64,000 nt of DNA, taken from assembly GCF_000160115.1 (NCBI RefSeq), contig NZ_GG665866.1, positions 620,001 through 684,000 on the forward strand, read 5' to 3'. Source of the DNA: Shuttleworthella satelles DSM 14600 (GTDB lineage: Bacteria; Bacillota; Clostridia; Lachnospirales; Lachnospiraceae). Shown here piece after piece: positions 35,667 through 44,584 of the stretch. The position numbers and the translations under genes were made by a program. Each line of letters starts with the position of its first letter. Position 1 is the first letter of the stretch. The notes under the pieces were generated by a model. That model was not told where the DNA came from. It worked only from the letters and a program-made list of their open reading frames with translations, and did not search any database.

Positions 35667-36758
35667 TTACTTGGCTGTGATGTATTTCTGCGCAGTCAAA
35701 AGCTCTGCGCAGAGTACAGCTCCGCCCGCGGCGCCGCGGACGGTGTTATGCGACAGGCCGACGAACTTCCAGTCAAAGATCGAATCCTCGCGAAGGCGAC
35801 CGACGGAGACGCCAAAGCCTCTCTCATAGTTCACATCCAGGGCAACCTGAGGGCGGTTGTCCTCCGTCAGGTACTGAATGAACTGCTTCGGCGCAGAGGG
35901 AAGCGCAAGTTCCTGGGGCAGGCCCCTGAAAGATTCCATAGCCTCAATCAGCTGATCCCTGGTTGGATTCTGCCTGAAATTGACAAAGACAGTCGCCGTA
36001 TGTCCATACAAAACAGGAACACGGATACACTGGGAAGTAATCTTCATGTCCTCTGAGGGGACAATACACTTCTTTATATCATCCACATGACCCCAGATGC
36101 GCAGGGGTTCCTTCTCGGACTTCTCCTCCTCCCCGGAGATAAAGGGAATGATATTACCCATCATTTCCGGCCAGTCCTTAAAGTTCTTGCCGGCGCCGGA
36201 GATGGCCTGATAGGTGGACACCACCGCTTCTGTCGGCTCAAACTTCTTCCAGGCGGACAGAACCGGAGCGTAGGACTGAATGGAACAATTTGGCTTCACA
36301 GCAATGAAGCCCCGCCTGGTTCCCAGACGTTCCTTCTGGTACTTGATCACTGCAAAGTGTTCCGGATTAATCTCGGGAACAACCATGGGAACATCCGGTG
36401 TCCAGCGATGTGCGGAGTTATTGGAGACAACTGGTGTCTCCGTCTTGGCGTAGGCCTCTTCAATCTCCCGAATCTGATCCTTGGACATATCGACAGCGGA
36501 GAAGACGAAATCCACTTCAGAAGCAACCGCCTCCACTTCATTGACATTTTTCAAGACCAGCTTGGCAACATCCGCGGGAATGGGTGTATCCATCTTCCAG
36601 CGACCCTCAACTGCCTGCTCATAAGTCTTGCCTGCAGACCTGGGAGAAGCCGCCACAAGGGCAACATGAAACCAGGGATGATTCTCCAGCAGAGCAATAA
36701 ACCGCTGTCCCACCATTCCGGTTGCGCCTAAGATACCAACTCTTAATTTTTCACTCAT
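35667..36758 (-). CDS. asd: aspartate-semialdehyde dehydrogenase
   Basis: Reduces aspartyl phosphate to the semialdehyde, the branch point for lysine, threonine, methionine and diaminopimelate. 363 residues, with the nucleotide-binding N-terminus GILGATGMVGQRFI and catalytic Cys in VKPNCSIQSYAP. The length and pattern match the archaeal/fungal-like class of Asd found in many Clostridia. The leader carries a duplicated ribosome-binding segment: AAGGAGCTGAATA occurs twice in tandem just before the ATG, and only the second copy is properly spaced. Confidence 0.95.
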   Translation of the reverse strand: MSEKLRVGILGATGMVGQRFIALLENHPWFHVALVAASPRSAGKTYEQAVEGRWKMDTPIPADVAKLVLKNVNEVEAVASEVDFVFSAVDMSKDQIREIEEAYAKTETPVVSNNSAHRWTPDVPMVVPEINPEHFAVIKYQKERLGTRRGFIAVKPNCSIQSYAPVLSAWKKFEPTEAVVSTYQAISGAGKNFKDWPEMMGNIIPFISGEEEKSEKEPLRIWGHVDDIKKCIVPSEDMKITSQCIRVPVLYGHTATVFVNFRQNPTRDQLIEAMESFRGLPQELALPSAPKQFIQYLTEDNRPQVALDVNYERGFGVSVGRLREDSIFDWKFVGLSHNTVRGAAGGAVLCAELLTAQKYITAK

Positions 36759-36821
36759 ATTCAGCTCCTTTATTCAGCTCCTTGTCTTTACCAGACGGAC
36801 ATTTGTTTTTGCATGGTTATC

Positions 36822-36850
36822 ATCATAGAAGAGGGGCTCTGCAAATGCAA
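36822..36850 (-). promoter_or_regulatory. asd promoter
   Basis: TTGCAT (36845-36850), 17-base spacer, TATGAT (36822-36827) on the minus strand, about 60 bases before the start codon. The remaining leader is too short for a lysine riboswitch. Confidence 0.72.
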
Positions 36851-36994
36851 GGAAGATCCCTATTTCCCACGTTTTGACGAATATGCGCAAATTCGAATGG
36901 GACTTCTTGGCGATTTTTTCAACGTTCCAAATCAAGTTGGGCATTCTTCCGACCCTCGCAGACTTTTTATATTTCTCGGTATGGAGCAAATGCT

Positions 36995-38401
36995 TCAAGC
37001 TCTGCTGGGATCACTCATAGCCGGATGCTTTTCCAGATAGCTCTTTGCAAGGGCGATCTCTCTTGCCATTGCCTCAGGCCCCGGCGCTCCGATGGTCAGC
37101 CTCTTGGCAACGCAGGTCTGCATGGAAATCGCCTGATAGATATCCCCGTCAAATGCCGGCGAGAACTGGCGCAGCTCCTCCAGCTTCATATCATCAATGG
37201 CAATTCCCCTGTCCAGACAATATAAAACCACACGGCCGATAATCCCGTGGGCATCGCGGAAGGGAACTCCCTTACGGACCAGATAGTCGGCGGCGTCCGT
37301 CGCATTGGTAAAGCCATGCCGGGCCGAGGCAAGCATAACTTCCCTGTTAAAACGCATGGTTCTCAGCATGCCCGCAAAGAGACGGACACATCCCTTCGTT
37401 GTGTCCATGGCATCGAAGGCCATCTCCTTGTCCTCCTGCATATCCTTGTTGTAGGCCAGCGGAATCCCCTTCATCGTAGTCAGGATCTGCATAAGAGCCC
37501 CATAGACACGGCCGGTCTTGCCGCGCACCAGCTCGGCGATATCAGGGTTCTTCTTCTGTGGCATAATAGAAGATCCTGTCGAATAGGCGTCATCAATCTC
37601 GACAAAGCGGTACTCGTTGGAGTTCCAGATGATGATCTCCTCGGAGAAACGGGACAGGTGCATCATAACGGTAGACATGGCGGAGAGAAACTCGATCAGA
37701 TAATCCCGGTCAGAGACCCCATCCATGGAGTTCTCTGTGGGGCCGTCAAATCCCAGAAGTTCTGCCGTGTACTCCCGGTCCAGGGGATAGGTGGTCCCCG
37801 CCAGAGCCCCGCTTCCGAGGGGGCAGTAGTTCATGCGCTTATAAATGTCTTGCAGCCGCAGACGATCCCTCTGAAACATCTCAAAATAGGCCCCCATGTG
37901 GTGAGCCAGACTGATGGGCTGAGCCTTCTGCAGGTGGGTGAATCCCGGCATAATGGTCTTTATGTTCTCCTCCATAATATGAAGAATCACCTCCAAAAGC
38001 TCGCGCAGCTCCGCGTCAAGCTCACAGAGATTCCTGCGAGTAAAGAGACGCATATCCAAAGCCACCTGGTCATTACGGCTTCTTCCGGTGTGCAGCTTCT
38101 TGCCTGCATCGCCGATGCGGTCGATCAGGTTGGCCTCGACGAAGGAATGGATGTCCTCATAGCGGTCCGTGATTTCCAGGACTCCGGACGCTACATCGCG
38201 CTCAATTCCGTCCAGGCCCTCTAAGATCTGATCCCTCTCCTCCCGGGTCAGGATGCCCTGCCTTGCCAGCATCCTGACATGGGCCCGGGACCCCTGCAAA
38301 TCTTCCGCCAGAAATTTCTGATCAAAGGAAATGGAGGCATTGAATGCGTATACCAGCTTATCTGTCTCCTTGGTGAAACGTCCACCCCATAATTGCGCCA
38401 T
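36995..38401 (-). CDS. argH: argininosuccinate lyase
   Basis: Splits argininosuccinate into arginine and fumarate, the last step of arginine synthesis. 468 residues of the fumarase/aspartase superfamily. HTGRSRNDQVALDMRLF and the signature GSSIMPQKKNPD are present. The start MAQLWGGRFTKETD follows AGGAGG. argG is not in the window, so the gene is uncoupled here from its usual partner. Upstream lies a purine-rich 14-bp tandem repeat. Confidence 0.97.
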   Translation of the reverse strand: MAQLWGGRFTKETDKLVYAFNASISFDQKFLAEDLQGSRAHVRMLARQGILTREERDQILEGLDGIERDVASGVLEITDRYEDIHSFVEANLIDRIGDAGKKLHTGRSRNDQVALDMRLFTRRNLCELDAELRELLEVILHIMEENIKTIMPGFTHLQKAQPISLAHHMGAYFEMFQRDRLRLQDIYKRMNYCPLGSGALAGTTYPLDREYTAELLGFDGPTENSMDGVSDRDYLIEFLSAMSTVMMHLSRFSEEIIIWNSNEYRFVEIDDAYSTGSSIMPQKKNPDIAELVRGKTGRVYGALMQILTTMKGIPLAYNKDMQEDKEMAFDAMDTTKGCVRLFAGMLRTMRFNREVMLASARHGFTNATDAADYLVRKGVPFRDAHGIIGRVVLYCLDRGIAIDDMKLEELRQFSPAFDGDIYQAISMQTCVAKRLTIGAPGPEAMAREIALAKSYLEKHPAMSDPSRA

Positions 38402-38432
38402 CGTTACCTCCTGTCTTTTCTCTGTCCCTTTT

Positions 38433-38502
38433 CTTCGTCTGTTTCTCTTCGTTTCTTTCTCTTCGTTTCTTTTTCTTCGTCTATTTCTCTTCGTTTCTTT
38501 TT
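38433..38502. repeat. five tandem 14-bp units in the argH leader
   Basis: Five units of the form CTTCGTTTCTTTCT (purine-rich on the argH strand) lie between queH and argH. Unit changes are single substitutions. Confidence 0.85.
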
Positions 38503-38568
38503 CCTGATTTTTTCCACGAGGATCAACTCAGGTCGATCTGCTCTTTTCTGTCATCTGATCTCTTCCTC

Positions 38569-39252
38569 TCACACACGGGAAAGACACAATTCCTCCGGCA
38601 GGGATTCCTCTGAAGTCTGCTTTTGAGGTCGCAGCTCCTCACGCTCCCGCATAGAGAAGACACAGCCGCAATAGTCCTGTCGATAGAGCCCGTATTCTCT
38701 GGACAGCTGAGTCGAACGCAGGTAACCGCCCTTCTTCTTGAAATCTGAGTAGAGATAGCTGACCCCATATTTCTCTCCCATCTCAGCTCCGATCTCGTTT
38801 AAGAGCTGCTCATCCTTCATAGGCGAAATCGAAAGAGTGGTTGTGAAGTAATCCATCCTAAGCTCCCCGGCCTTCCTCGCCGCCTCCTCCAGGCGCAGGC
38901 GAAAGCAGACCTCGCAGCGCTTGCCCCTCTCGGGCTCATGTTCCAGGCCTCGGACAGCCTCGTAGTATTTCTCATCCTCATAGTCGCCGGCCAGAAAAGA
39001 AATGGGATGCTCGGACGGCATTTGCTCAATGAAGTGATTCAACTCCCGAATCCTGTGTTCATGCTCCTCAGCCGGATAGATATTGGGATTATAGAAATAG
39101 TCTGTAATATCGAAATACCGGGACAGATACTCCAGAACATAGGAAGAGCAGGGAGCGCAGCAGGAGTGAATGAGCAGGCGGGGAACTCTCCCCTCCTCCT
39201 GTAGCTGCGCAAGCGTCTGATCCAGTACTTTCTGATAATTCACCTTATTCAT
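38569..39252 (-). CDS. queH: epoxyqueuosine reductase QueH
   Basis: Catalyses the last step of queuosine synthesis, reducing epoxyqueuosine in tRNA. The DUF208-type sequence has HSCCAPCSSYVLEYL, GKRCEVCFRLRLEEAA and YRQDYCGCVFS, the conserved cysteines for iron binding and redox. The N-terminus MNKVNYQKVLDQTL suits the family, so the start was put at 39252. No Shine-Dalgarno sequence precedes it, and a TATAAT sits only 7 bases upstream. Length 227 residues. Confidence 0.9.
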   Translation of the reverse strand: MNKVNYQKVLDQTLAQLQEEGRVPRLLIHSCCAPCSSYVLEYLSRYFDITDYFYNPNIYPAEEHEHRIRELNHFIEQMPSEHPISFLAGDYEDEKYYEAVRGLEHEPERGKRCEVCFRLRLEEAARKAGELRMDYFTTTLSISPMKDEQLLNEIGAEMGEKYGVSYLYSDFKKKGGYLRSTQLSREYGLYRQDYCGCVFSMREREELRPQKQTSEESLPEELCLSRV

Positions 39253-39259
39253 GTCTGCC

Positions 39260-39289
39260 ATTATAGCAGTGAGACCCCGCTTGTTCCAA
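39260..39289 (-). promoter_or_regulatory. putative queH promoter
   Basis: TTGGAA (39284-39289), 18-base spacer, TATAAT (39260-39265). The expected transcription start falls at or within one base of the queH ATG, implying a leaderless message. Confidence 0.55.
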
Positions 39290-39303
39290 TCAGTAAGCTT
39301 TTC

Positions 39304-39332
39304 TTGCAAAATGCCTCTCACTCCCGTATAAT
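39304..39332 (+). promoter_or_regulatory. promoter of tRNA-Thr
   Basis: TTGCAA (39304-39309), 17-base spacer, TATAAT (39327-39332), 10 bases before the tRNA. Confidence 0.8.
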
Positions 39333-39342
39333 CGCTTCATAC

Positions 39343-39414
39343 GCTTCTATAGCACAGTTGGTAGTGCACTTCACTCGTAATGAAGGGGTCATCGGTTCGA
39401 GTCCGATTAGAAGC
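39343..39414 (+). tRNA. tRNA-Thr (anticodon CGT)
   Basis: A 72-base cloverleaf. Acceptor GCTTCTA/TAGAAGC, D-arm with AGTTGGTAG, anticodon stem CTTCA/TGAAG with loop CTCGTAA, T-loop TTCGAGT. CCA is not encoded. It reads ACG. It has its own promoter and terminator. Confidence 0.95.
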
Positions 39415-39425
39415 TTTTCGATCAG

Positions 39426-39468
39426 GAGCTGTGAGGAAGGGACATTCCTTTCTTCACGGCTCTTTTTT
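39426..39468 (+). terminator. terminator of tRNA-Thr
   Basis: Stem GAGCTGTGAGGAAGG with its partner TTTCTTCACGGCTC, followed by six T. Confidence 0.85.
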
Positions 39469-39651
39469 ATTGGCCATAGAGTCCTCTTTTTATGACCATG
39501 CACTCCACAAAGCGCGTATTCCATTGTCCGATTCTGTCCCGTTGGCTGGACTAATCGATTGCCTGTAAGGACATCATAAAAAATGGAGAGAAATGCTCGA
39601 TACCAATATCATCGTCCCATCCATCAGACCTAAAAATGTTTTTAGAAAAAA

Positions 39652-39694
39652 TTAGCACTCACCTATTGACAGTGCTAACAAATCGGTGTATAAC
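39652..39694 (+). promoter_or_regulatory. hsp20 promoter overlapped by CIRCE
   Basis: CIRCE at 39652-39678: TTAGCACTC-N9-CAGTGCTAA, one base from the consensus. The -35 TTGACA (39666-39671) lies inside it and the -10 TATAAC (39689-39694) follows after 17 bases. HrcA bound here would block polymerase directly. The other bases between the tRNA terminator and hsp20 (39469-39828) show no gene. Confidence 0.9.
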
Positions 39695-39828
39695 ATAGTC
39701 AAAAGGAAATCAGAGAAGCGGCCGGAGCCCAAAGAAGGTTCTTGCATCAAGCTTTCTCGAAGCGCGGATTGCAAATCCCAATCGTAATTCGCCAAAATGT
39801 GATTTCTGCAAAAAGAAAGGAGTTTCAT

Positions 39829-40275
39829 ATGTTTATGACACCTAGTATTCTATCCGACAATGTATTCGATCACTTCTTCAATGATGATTTCTTCTGGCCC
39901 ACAGGTAAGATGGCTTCCCAACAGAATGGTGTTGCCAACTTAAGAGCTGACATCAAAGATCTCGAGGGCGCATATGAGTTGACAATGGATCTGCCCGGCT
40001 TCAGCAAGGACGATGTCAATGTTGACCTCAAGCAGGGTTATCTGACTATCTCAGCCAAGAGAGAACAGAACAATGACCAAAAGGATGATGAAGGACATTA
40101 TATCCGCCGTGAGCGCTACTCCGGATCCTTCCAGAGAAGCTTCTACGTCGGTGAACACCTGGATGCTTCCGATATCAAGGCATCTTTCAAGGACGGAGTT
40201 CTCACGCTCAACGTTCCCAAGGAAGAGACCAAGCAGGTTGAAGAGAAGCCTTCGCAGGTACTGATTGAAGGCTAA
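39829..40275 (+). CDS. small heat-shock protein, Hsp20/alpha-crystallin family
   Basis: An ATP-independent holdase chaperone of 148 residues. The alpha-crystallin domain runs from about 45 (LRADIKDLEGAYELTMDLPG) through GYLTISAKRE and the RRERYSGSFQRSFY segment to FKDGVLTLNVPK. The short tail EEKPSQVLIEG contains the V-L-I oligomerisation anchor. The start MFMTPSILSDN follows AAAGGAG; the upstream in-frame extension has no signal. Regulated by the CIRCE-overlapped promoter. Confidence 0.95.
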   Translation: MFMTPSILSDNVFDHFFNDDFFWPTGKMASQQNGVANLRADIKDLEGAYELTMDLPGFSKDDVNVDLKQGYLTISAKREQNNDQKDDEGHYIRRERYSGSFQRSFYVGEHLDASDIKASFKDGVLTLNVPKEETKQVEEKPSQVLIEG

Positions 40276-40296
40276 TCCCTGACCCACTGCTGTGAT

Positions 40297-40396
40297 GGAG
40301 AACTGCCTATGGAGCAGTTCTCCGACCAGCTTCTTATTTCTGATTTTTCTCCTTGTCCCCGGCCTCGCGGCTATCTTCGCGAGACCGGGGATTTTT
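40297..40396 (+). terminator. hairpins after hsp20
   Basis: A first stem GGAGAACTGC/GCAGTTCTCC at 40297-40322 lacks a T-run. A second, CCCCGG-CTCGCG against CGCGAG-CCGGGG at 40357-40390, is followed by five T and is the likely terminator. Confidence 0.8.
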
Positions 40397-40404
40397 CATA
40401 CAAT

Positions 40405-40545
40405 ACCCGCGCATGCGCTCTTGCTCCCCCAACTTCACCAGACTATGGGTTCTTCTGTACCCGCGCATACGATCTCGCTCCCTCAACTTCACCAGACTAT
40501 GGGTTCTTCTGTACCCGCGCATACGATCTCGCTCCCTCTTTCCCC
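40405..40545. repeat. 54-bp tandem repeat, about 2.6 copies
   Basis: Units start ACCCGCGCAT at 40405, 40459 and 40513; the third is cut short by another hairpin (CCCCGGCTTC/GAAGCTGGGG, 40542-40563). The period is a multiple of three, but none of the open frames across it has a start signal. The rest of the gap to 40753 holds no recognised gene. Confidence 0.88.
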
Positions 40546-40753
40546 GGCTTCACGAAGCTGGGGATTTTGCGCAGTCAACCACCTGCGGTTTCTTACCCGA
40601 CACAATCACCTCAGAGGTCTTCGGGCAACTTGCCTGAATTACAGGCGCGAACTTTGTCGCTTTCGCCCGATAGGAGACCTCTTCCTCCCATGCTATAATG
40701 GATTTGTGGTCTCCCGCCGCCTTCTTATCCTGTCATGTCTATGAGGAAAATTC

Positions 40754-41794
40754 ATGACAGCAAATCACATGTCCTATCCGGACTTCAAAAACAAACTCTT
40801 GACGCAGATCCGCCGGGAATTTTCCCCGGACTATGATATTCGTATCAGCAGTATTTTAAAGACCAACGCAGTCACTCTGGATTCTCTGATGATTTACGCG
40901 CCGGATTGCAATCTCACCCCCAATATCTATCTGAATTATTATTACGGGCGCTATGAGAAGGGGCTTTCTTTTGATGCCATCTTCAAGGAAATCCTGGACT
41001 GCTACCAGAAGCGCAGGACAGACCCTCCCTTCGATGTCGAGCGCTTTGCGGATTTTGCTTATATTCGGCATCATTTGGTCTTTCGTCTTCTGAAGCAGTC
41101 GGATAATCAAAATCTCCTGCTCGACATCCCGCATATTGATTTTCTGGATCTGGCGATTGTCTTCGCCATTCTCTTAGAAGATCAGGAAGGACATCATGCC
41201 AGCGTTCTGATTCACAAGAGTCACCTGAAGGCCTGGGGCAATCCCACAATGCAAGACCTTCTTGCAATCGCAGAATTCAATACGCCGCGCCTTCTCCCCT
41301 ATACCTTTCAGCCCATGGAAGAGCTTCTGGACCAGGCGCCTGCTCCTGAAGAGAAGGGACAGGCAGATTTGCTTTCGTCTTCTTGTCCTGATGATCCTCT
41401 CGCGCCTTCCTGTCCGGACAGCGATCAGCTTGCGAGTCCTCCCCTCTTTGTCCTCGGCAACCAGGCCAGGCTGTACGGGGCCGCCACAATCCTCTACCCC
41501 GAGCTTCTGTCCGATATCGCGGGTAAGCTGTCCTGTGACCTGATTGTCATTCCCTCATCCATCCACGAGGTCCTGATCACACCCTACACATCCCTGATGT
41601 GTCAGAAGAGCCTGGATGACATGGTCGTTCAGGTTAATACAGCGCAGGTCCCCAGGGAGGACATTCTCTCCGACCATGTCTATTTCTTCAGCCGCGAGCA
41701 GGGGCATCTCTGCCTGGCCTTTCCCGACGGGAACCGGGAGGAGAGTGAGGCCCTCCGGCAGGAGGCGGAAAGGATGACAATTGTGCCTGCGTGA
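40754..41794 (+). CDS. DUF5688 family protein
   Basis: A 346-residue protein of unknown function, of a family I know mainly from Lachnospiraceae and relatives. The N-terminal part MSYPDFKNKLLTQIRRE, ICP-like NLTPNIYLNYYYGRYEKG and the FRLLKQSDNQNLLLDIPHIDFLDLAIVF segment are typical. The C-terminal domain reads ILYPELLSDIAGKLSCDLIVIPSSIHEVLI. Residues about 198-235 form a Pro/Ser/Asp-rich insert. GAGGA precedes the ATG. No operon partner. Confidence 0.8.
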   Translation: MTANHMSYPDFKNKLLTQIRREFSPDYDIRISSILKTNAVTLDSLMIYAPDCNLTPNIYLNYYYGRYEKGLSFDAIFKEILDCYQKRRTDPPFDVERFADFAYIRHHLVFRLLKQSDNQNLLLDIPHIDFLDLAIVFAILLEDQEGHHASVLIHKSHLKAWGNPTMQDLLAIAEFNTPRLLPYTFQPMEELLDQAPAPEEKGQADLLSSSCPDDPLAPSCPDSDQLASPPLFVLGNQARLYGAATILYPELLSDIAGKLSCDLIVIPSSIHEVLITPYTSLMCQKSLDDMVVQVNTAQVPREDILSDHVYFFSREQGHLCLAFPDGNREESEALRQEAERMTIVPA

Positions 41795-41958
41795 AGCTCT
41801 CAGGAGAAAGTTCAGAGGACATTTTACAGGAGGACTCTGTATCTAAAGTTCCGCTTTCGCCAGCAAATAAACAATAGTATGCACGCTCCACAGGCATTCT
41901 ATTACCATGAATATGGCGGATTTTTCCACAGAGCCCTACGAGCTATTTGACACACAAT

Positions 41959-42024
41959 AAAAAGCCGACCGCCGGGCATCGCTCATGCAAAGCAGGGGCG
42001 AAGTCCGGCGGTCGGCCTTCATTT
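41959..42024. terminator. bidirectional terminator between DUF5688 gene and secDF
   Basis: Stem AAGCCGACCGCCGG with CCGGCGGTCGGCCTT, with A/T runs on both sides, between converging genes. Confidence 0.88.
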
Positions 42025-42057
42025 TCTACAGAACCAATACTTTTTCTTACGCCAGCA

Positions 42058-44409
42058 CTATCTGCGCGTCTTGGCCATCTGCGCCTTCTTCTTCTTTCTA
42101 ACGGCCTTTTCCTCATTCGCCGTAACCCTGGCAGAACCGTCTGCAGACTTGATCTTGCTGTGAGACCGCATCATATACCAGAGGGGGGTCGCGATAAAGA
42201 TCGAGGAATATGTTCCCGAAATGACACCGACCAGGAGCGGGAAAGCAAATTCTCTCATGGTAGATGTCCCGAGAATCAGAAGCATCAGCACCATCACTGC
42301 CGTCGTAAAGGAAGTGGACAAAGACCGGCCCAGAGTCTCACGAACGCCTTCATTGGCCATCTCCGCCAAGGCCTCATTGCTCGTATCAGTCAGGGTCTTC
42401 AGATTATCCCTGTGACGGTCAAAGATAACAATGGTGTCGTTCACGGAATATCCGACAACTGTCAGAATACATGCGATAAAAGCGGATCCGACAGACATAC
42501 GGAAAATCGCGTACATGGTCAGAACGATCAGAACATCATGTACCAGGGCAATAATCGCGGATGAGGCAAAGCGGAAATCCCTAAATCGCAGCCAGATGTA
42601 GATCAGCATGAAAAAGACTGCCACAATCACCGCGATCAGAGCTGCCCTTCGCATCTCGCCGCCAATGGTAGATGAGATGTTCTCTGAGCTGATCTCAGAC
42701 TCGGCTACTCCGAACTTCTGGTTCAGGGCCTCATTCAGGCTCTTGCGCTCCTCCAGATTCAGAGTCCTGGTCTTGAAAATAATCTGCTTTGAATTCTGCA
42801 CTGTCTGCACCTGAACATCATGGTCACCGGTGACAGATTCGAAGACAGGTACGATCTGACTCTGCGCCTCCTGCAGGTTATAGGCCTGGTCGAAGCTTAC
42901 GGTTGTGGATGTGCCGCCGGAGAACTCCAGGCTGTAATTGAGGGCTTTGCCTGCAGACAGCTGATGAAAGCCAAGTCCAATCACACCCGCGCAGATGACA
43001 GCCAGAGAAATACCGATAAAGAGCCATCTTCTCCCGATAAAGTTAATCTTCGGCCACTCTCTGGACTTGCCATAAGCCTTTGGATCGCGAGCCCCCAGGG
43101 CCATGAAGATGCTAATAATCAGTCTGGTAATCAAGAGGGCCGTAAACATAGACAGTACGACGCCGATCGCCAGAGTGATGGCAAATCCCTTGACTGTTCC
43201 GGAGCCCAGAAGACCCAGAACCGCGGCCGCGATCAGGGTGGTTACGTTTCCGTCAATAATGGCTCCGAGGGCCTTGTGGAAACCGGCCGCAACAGCATTG
43301 CGGACATTTGCTCCCGCGGAAATCTCCTCGCGGATACGGGCAAAGATAATGGCGTTGGCGTCAACCGCCATACCTAGGGACAGAATGACACCGGCCACAC
43401 CGGGCAGGGTCAGGGTTACATTGAAGGCATAGAGGATGGCTACCGTCATCACCGTGTAGAGGGCCAGAGCAATCGCAGCTGCCAGGCCCGGGAGCAGGTA
43501 GAGGGCGATCATGAAGACCATGACGATGGCAAGACCGACTCCGGCCGCCAGAAGGGCTGTGGATACGGCATTGCTTCCCAGCTGAGCGCCGACAACCTCA
43601 GACTGCAATTCCTCCAGCTCGATGTCCAGACCCCCAATGCGGATATAGGTGGCCAGCTTGTCTGCCTCTTCGTAGCTGCTCATTCCGTTGATGACAGCGC
43701 TGCCATCCGTGATTGCCGCGTCTACCCTGGGAACAGAGACAAACTTGCCATCATAATAGATACCGATGGACTGCCCCTTCGCCTTGGCCTGTGTGGTTGC
43801 GTCGGCAAAGGCCCTGGTTCCGTTCTCATTCAGAGAGATCTGAACGACCGGCTTCTGAGCACCGGTCTGCTGCGTCTCGTATCCGGCCTTTGAGGATGTG
43901 ACGTCAGATCCGGTCAGGACGATCGATCCATCCGACTGCAGCTGTTCGATCGACTTGGTCAGTTCATACTGGCCCGTTTGCTGACTGACCTGATAATTGG
44001 CGGAGCCGTCGGATCCGGTCTGCTTGATGAAATAGAGCTTTCCCGGAGTCCCCAGCTGGGCCAGCATCGCGTTAGCGTCCTTGACGCCGGGAATTTCGAC
44101 GGTGATGCGGTTATCCCCCACCTGGTAGACATTGGCCTCCGTGGTGGTCTGTCCCTCTCCCAGGTCATTCTCAATACGGGACTGGAGTTTGGCAATGGTG
44201 TCCTTCATCTGCTGGGAGGAAGGGGTATCCCCCTTGGCCTGGTAGGTAATAGACACACCTCCCGCCAGATCAAGGCCCAACTTCAAGCCCTTGCTGTCCG
44301 TGGCCCTGGTCTGTCGGATGACATTGAAGCTCATCACCCCCAGGGATCCCAGCACCAGGATCAGGATGACAAGCCACAGAACCGCCGTCCTCTTTTTCAT
44401 ACGATTCAT
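42058..44409 (-). CDS. secDF: SecDF fusion protein translocase subunit
   Basis: A 783-residue fusion of SecD and SecF, with twelve predicted membrane segments and two extracytoplasmic P1-type domains, that uses the proton-motive force to help secretion through SecYEG. SecD signatures GLKLGLDLAGGVSITYQ, GTPGKLYFI and the GMAVDANAIIFARIREE segment are followed by the SecF half (NYSLEFSGGTSTTVSF, GYSVNDTIVIFDRHRDN). The start MNRMKKRTAV follows GGAGAG. It lies directly downstream of the SCIFF peptide and maturase genes on the same strand, a neighbourhood I recall as recurrent in Clostridia, so it may share a promoter with them. Confidence 0.94.
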   Translation of the reverse strand: MNRMKKRTAVLWLVILILVLGSLGVMSFNVIRQTRATDSKGLKLGLDLAGGVSITYQAKGDTPSSQQMKDTIAKLQSRIENDLGEGQTTTEANVYQVGDNRITVEIPGVKDANAMLAQLGTPGKLYFIKQTGSDGSANYQVSQQTGQYELTKSIEQLQSDGSIVLTGSDVTSSKAGYETQQTGAQKPVVQISLNENGTRAFADATTQAKAKGQSIGIYYDGKFVSVPRVDAAITDGSAVINGMSSYEEADKLATYIRIGGLDIELEELQSEVVGAQLGSNAVSTALLAAGVGLAIVMVFMIALYLLPGLAAAIALALYTVMTVAILYAFNVTLTLPGVAGVILSLGMAVDANAIIFARIREEISAGANVRNAVAAGFHKALGAIIDGNVTTLIAAAVLGLLGSGTVKGFAITLAIGVVLSMFTALLITRLIISIFMALGARDPKAYGKSREWPKINFIGRRWLFIGISLAVICAGVIGLGFHQLSAGKALNYSLEFSGGTSTTVSFDQAYNLQEAQSQIVPVFESVTGDHDVQVQTVQNSKQIIFKTRTLNLEERKSLNEALNQKFGVAESEISSENISSTIGGEMRRAALIAVIVAVFFMLIYIWLRFRDFRFASSAIIALVHDVLIVLTMYAIFRMSVGSAFIACILTVVGYSVNDTIVIFDRHRDNLKTLTDTSNEALAEMANEGVRETLGRSLSTSFTTAVMVLMLLILGTSTMREFAFPLLVGVISGTYSSIFIATPLWYMMRSHSKIKSADGSARVTANEEKAVRKKKKAQMAKTRR

Positions 44410-44584
44410 ACTTAACTCTCCTTCATTCCCTACGCGTGACAATAGAATACTCGCGGTGTGTTCCTTCTATTGTCTCAACTTCCGGCAGCCCCGGCTGCAG
44501 GAAGGCAAACATCTGAACTATTTTAGCACATCCACAGGTTCGCAGGCAAAAAGCTCTTCCCAGCAGACCACTCTTGGACTTTTT

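Noticed and set aside
37247-38224. Long plus-strand open frame across argH
   Set aside because: Antisense shadow of a highly conserved gene; no start signal. The same applies to long antisense frames over trpS, serS and pepF.
40334-40522. Minus-strand open frame with two near-identical 18-residue repeats
   Set aside because: It is simply the 54-bp DNA repeat read in an open frame; there is no ribosome binding site and three other frames are open too.
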